Shown here piece after piece: positions 13,912-16,006 of a stretch of DNA of 16,006 bases. The position numbers and the translations under genes are program-made. Within the stretch, counting starts at the first letter, position 1. Each line of letters opens with the position of its first letter. The stretch comes from an uncultured Akkermansia sp. (GTDB lineage: Bacteria > Verrucomicrobiota > Verrucomicrobiia > Verrucomicrobiales > Akkermansiaceae). A model generated the notes under the pieces. The model did not search any database. It had not been told where the DNA came from and was given only the letters and a program-made list of their open reading frames with translations. Location of the stretch: assembly GCA_904502165.1 (NCBI GenBank), contig CAJGDB010000036.1, forward strand, positions 1-16,006. Direction: 5' to 3'.

Positions 13912-15528
13912 ATGATTCCCGATTTTCCGCACATTCCCTCCGATGACTCCCCGGCAGCCCCTACCCCTATGGTTACCCCCGGAGCCCCGCCCATGGTGCC
14001 CCCGCGGCCGGCTCATCTCATGCCCCCGCCCTGCCCGATTTCTGTACCAGCCCAACCGCAGGCAGCGGCTATCCCCACACCTCCCCCTCCCGTGCCGGCC
14101 CACCCGGAGCCGCAGGACTCCCCCCAATTCTTCCGCATAGCCCCCCATCCAGCCATAGGGAATCCCCTTCCGCCGCCCGTTCCCGGTGGTCTGGGGCTTC
14201 CCGCAGCAGGCGGCACCGACAGGCCACCCGCACCAGAACCTCCGAAAGCCGCATCGGTGCCCCCGCCTCCCTCATTCTCCCAGAGCGCCTTCTCCATTCC
14301 AGCCCCCCCTGTTCCACGAAGCGGTGCCACCCCCCCGCCGGTTCCCATGCCGCCAGCTTCTCCGGCAGGCGGCTTCAGCATACCGACCGCACCGGCGGCA
14401 CCTCCAGTTCCTCCCCCCCTCCCCGCAGCCCAGGAAGAAGAAGCGACCTCACCCATCACCATGCCCCCGGCCATCCATAGCCGAGCCGTTGGCGGATTCA
14501 TGGAAAACATCCTGGCCGCCGCGCGTGAAGAAGCGTCAGACACAGCAGAATCACCCCTGTCCTTTGCAGATAATGATATTACAAGCATTCTCGACAACAT
14601 CGGCATCTTCGATGATGCCGGGGAGGAAATCGAATGCAACATCGCCCCCAAGGAACTGCCGGACGGCACCCTGCTGCACGGCTACCGCGTGCAGCGCACC
14701 ATTGGCTGTGGCGGCTTTGGTGTCACTTATCTGGCACAGGAAGCCCTGCTTAACCGCACCGTCGTTATCAAGGAAAATTTCCCGGATTCCCTCTGCTACC
14801 GCGAGGAAGGCACGCTCGATGTCCGCATGCACGACCCCGAAGCCGGCCGCAAGGGCTATGAATGGGCATTCCATAACTTCCTGCGCGAAGTGCGCCTCCT
14901 GGCCACACTCGACCACCCCAGCATTGCCAAGGTATACTCCTATTTCGAGGAACACCGCACTGCCTATTATGTAGTAGAATACATCAACGGCCTTTCCCTC
15001 GACAAACTGGCAATCCAATACGCCCAGCAAGGCCGCACCATCCCGCAAGCCTCACTCGTCGGCATCATGGTACGCCTGCTCGATGCGCTGGACTACCTGC
15101 ACTCCCGCAAAATCCTCCACCGCGACATCAAACCGGACAACATCATCGTCACCCGCATCGGTCTCCCCGTTATCATCGACTTCGGCGCCGCGCGGGAATC
15201 CTATGGCGACTTGAGCGACAGCATTGTTGAAACCCCCGGCTTCAGTCCCTCTGAGCAAAGCACGCCAAACGGCAACATGGGGCCTTGGACAGACCTCTAC
15301 GCCTTTGGAGCCACCATGTACTATATGCTCACCGGCTCCTTCCTGCCCAACTGCCAGCAGCGTGAAATCTACGACACCGTAGACCCACTGTCAAAAAACG
15401 CAGAACTCTGCAGGAAATACAACCCCGCCCTTCTCGCAACCATTGATCGCGCCATCGACCCCATCCCCACCCGCCGCTATCAAAACGTGGCAGAATGGAT
15501 GAAAGATATCGCCGCCACCCGCCTTTAA
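13912..15528 (+). CDS. Ser/Thr protein kinase with long proline-rich N-terminus
   Basis: A 538-aa Hanks-type kinase. Residues 1-175 are very rich in proline (many PPP, PPVP and PPPVP runs), probably disordered, with no signal peptide. About 176-250 is an acidic linker. The catalytic domain spans about 258-535: glycine loop IGCGGFGVTY (264-273), ATP lysine K287 in VVIKENFP, alpha-C glutamate E326 in FLREVRLL, HRD loop LHRDIKPDNII (402-412), DFG at 423-425, PGFSPSEQ (442-449) in place of APE, and D461 in WTDLYAFGAT. All catalytic residues are present, so it should be active. The VIKENFP lobe resembles the IKEYFP subgroup common in cyanobacteria and Bacteroidetes. It ends at the kinase domain, with no transmembrane, PASTA or other sensor domain; the proline-rich arm is the likely interaction surface. 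Targets are unknown. The only neighbour upstream is divergent obgE. Confidence 0.93.
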   Translation: MIPDFPHIPSDDSPAAPTPMVTPGAPPMVPPRPAHLMPPPCPISVPAQPQAAAIPTPPPPVPAHPEPQDSPQFFRIAPHPAIGNPLPPPVPGGLGLPAAGGTDRPPAPEPPKAASVPPPPSFSQSAFSIPAPPVPRSGATPPPVPMPPASPAGGFSIPTAPAAPPVPPPLPAAQEEEATSPITMPPAIHSRAVGGFMENILAAAREEASDTAESPLSFADNDITSILDNIGIFDDAGEEIECNIAPKELPDGTLLHGYRVQRTIGCGGFGVTYLAQEALLNRTVVIKENFPDSLCYREEGTLDVRMHDPEAGRKGYEWAFHNFLREVRLLATLDHPSIAKVYSYFEEHRTAYYVVEYINGLSLDKLAIQYAQQGRTIPQASLVGIMVRLLDALDYLHSRKILHRDIKPDNIIVTRIGLPVIIDFGAARESYGDLSDSIVETPGFSPSEQSTPNGNMGPWTDLYAFGATMYYMLTGSFLPNCQQREIYDTVDPLSKNAELCRKYNPALLATIDRAIDPIPTRRYQNVAEWMKDIAATRL

Positions 15529-15831
15529 GCCAACCCACAGAAGCCGCTCCTTTTGTACGGATTCCTTCCGCCCCCCTGCCCTCGCGGCGAGTCCTGAGGC
15601 TAAGTGAACGACGGCTGTGAGCCTGTTTGGACAAACGCGAATGCATTTGCCCCGCAGGGGGCGAACCGCCGCGGGGCGGCGGTGAGTCATACCATCCCCC
15701 TCTGGCAAGTCAATCTCAAACTTTGGCAACAATGATTCACTCGCCCATTCGAGGAGCGATTTTCTTATCAACACTATACTGAAAAACACCCATTCCCCGC
15801 GGCGCAACTGCGGCTGACTCAAGTTACAATC
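15529..15831. other. Non-coding stretch after the kinase gene with two GC-rich hairpins
   Basis: No credible gene is visible. Two adjacent stem-loops lie at 15646-15665 (TTTGCCCC, loop GCAG, GGGGCGAA with one G-T pair) and 15666-15682 (CCGCCGC, loop GGG, GCGGCGG). A minus-strand frame stays open across this region (15843 down to 15391) and into the kinase antisense, but it has no family signal and reads as low-complexity translation. The stretch may be part of a dispersed intergenic repeat. Confidence 0.5.
15646..15682. repeat. Pair of adjacent GC-rich stem-loops
   Basis: Hairpin one (15646-15665) has an 8-bp stem with one G-T pair and a GCAG loop. Hairpin two (15666-15682) has a perfect 7-bp stem CCGCCGC/GCGGCGG and a GGG loop. 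They abut without spacing. No T-run follows on the plus strand, so simple termination is doubtful; a REP-like element or a structured 3' end is possible. Confidence 0.55.
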
Positions 15832-15852
15832 GTCAATAGTCAATAGTCAATG
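15832..15852. repeat. Three tandem GTCAATA heptamers
   Basis: GTCAATA (15832-15838), GTCAATA (15839-15845) and GTCAATG (15846-15852) follow one another without gaps, directly before the stem-loop array. This may be a protein-binding iteron or a product of slippage; no function can be assigned. Confidence 0.7.
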
Positions 15853-15855
15853 TAA

Positions 15856-15950
15856 GAGAATTTCGCCTGGGGCGAGAGAATTTCTGCCCTGTCGGGCAGA
15901 GAGAATTTCCCGGCTTCGCCGGGAGAGAATTTCTTTTTGCTTCGCAAAAA
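15856..15950. repeat. Array of four GAGAATTTC-headed stem-loops
   Basis: GAGAATTTC occurs at 15856, 15876, 15901 and 15925. Each copy runs into a different small hairpin: TCGCC/GGCGA with loop TGG, TCTGCCC/GGGCAGA with loop TGTC, TCCCGGC/GCCGGGA with loop TTC, and TTTTTGC/GCAAAAA with loop TTC. The linker is invariant while stem sequence changes on both arms, so pairing is kept. Unit lengths are about 20, 25, 24 and 26 nt. It is not a CRISPR array: the repeats are too short and the spacers are palindromes. Confidence 0.75.
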
Positions 15951-15955
15951 CAGAT

Positions 15956-15987
15956 GAAGCCCGCAGAACTTTCGTTCTGCGGGCTTC
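15956..15987. terminator. Perfect 14-bp hairpin terminator, possibly bidirectional
   Basis: GAAGCCCGCAGAAC (15956-15969), loop TTTC and GTTCTGCGGGCTTC (15974-15987), followed by GTTT. It closes the stem-loop array. The plus-strand T-run is short. It may end kinase transcription from the left, or a minus-strand gene lying beyond the window. Confidence 0.65.
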
Positions 15988-16006
15988 GTTTACCCTGGCA
16001 GCTATC

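Noticed and set aside
15391..15843. Minus-strand 150-codon frame after and into the kinase gene
   Set aside because: Its 3' part is antisense to the kinase domain, there is no promoter or family signal, and hairpins interrupt it. It is more likely a repeat than a protein.
15856..15950. CRISPR array
   Set aside because: Repeats are only 9 nt, intervals are 11-17 nt and each interval is a palindrome; no cas gene is present.
1..16006. tRNA, rRNA, transposase, integrase or phage genes
   Set aside because: I looked for cloverleaf-like segments, rRNA cores and typical mobile-element motifs and found none.

Overview
The window reads as a chromosomal segment of a Gram-negative bacterium, most likely a Verrucomicrobiota member of the Akkermansia type. 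This placement rests on the style of the proteins, a moderately high GC content, lipid A synthesis (lpxB), a Bacteroidetes/Verrucomicrobia-style kelch 'cyclically permuted mutarotase' pair, and the near absence of Shine-Dalgarno sequences. No rRNA, tRNA, CRISPR array, transposase or phage gene was seen. Apart from the last 480 bases, this is densely packed housekeeping and metabolic DNA.

Layout. (1) 1-460, minus: the N-terminal part of lpxB, running off the left edge. (2) 538-4203, plus: a tight four-gene operon of a DedA-family membrane protein, quinolinate synthase NadA, a MidA/NDUFAF7-type methyltransferase and an exported or anchored NAPE-PLD-like metallo-beta-lactamase-fold hydrolase. 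Gaps are 14 nt, 2 nt and an ATGA overlap. (3) 4214-5994, minus: a U32 peptidase/TrhP-like protein followed 2 nt later by hypoxanthine phosphoribosyltransferase. (4) 6165-6959, plus: an unrecognised exported protein with a C-terminal membrane anchor and a strong terminator. (5) 7289-10822, minus: a cytosolic NanM-like kelch protein, then a large fusion of a lipoprotein-like kelch domain to a 12-TM MFS transporter, closed by an intrinsic terminator. (6) 10954-11886, minus: cysteine synthase. (7) 12006-13805, minus: obgE followed by a metallophosphoesterase starting at GTG. (8) 13912-15528, plus: a Ser/Thr protein kinase with a long proline-rich N-terminus. (9) 15529-16006: no convincing gene, but hairpins, a GTCAATA triplet and an array of four stem-loops each headed by the same GAGAATTTC, then a terminator hairpin.

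Two things stand out. First, most genes that head a transcription unit have a sigma70-like promoter (TTGnnn, 17-18 bp, TAnnnT) whose -10 box ends only 6-11 nt before the start codon. This predicts leaderless or nearly leaderless mRNAs, and it decides several start codons. Second, the kelch-TM-MFS fusion would fix an extracytoplasmic sugar mutarotase to a transporter, while an unfused paralogue without a signal peptide sits just upstream in the same operon. Together they suggest anomer conversion on both sides of the membrane for one sugar, sialic acid being the candidate suggested by family knowledge. The 3' stem-loop array is the most unusual non-coding structure.
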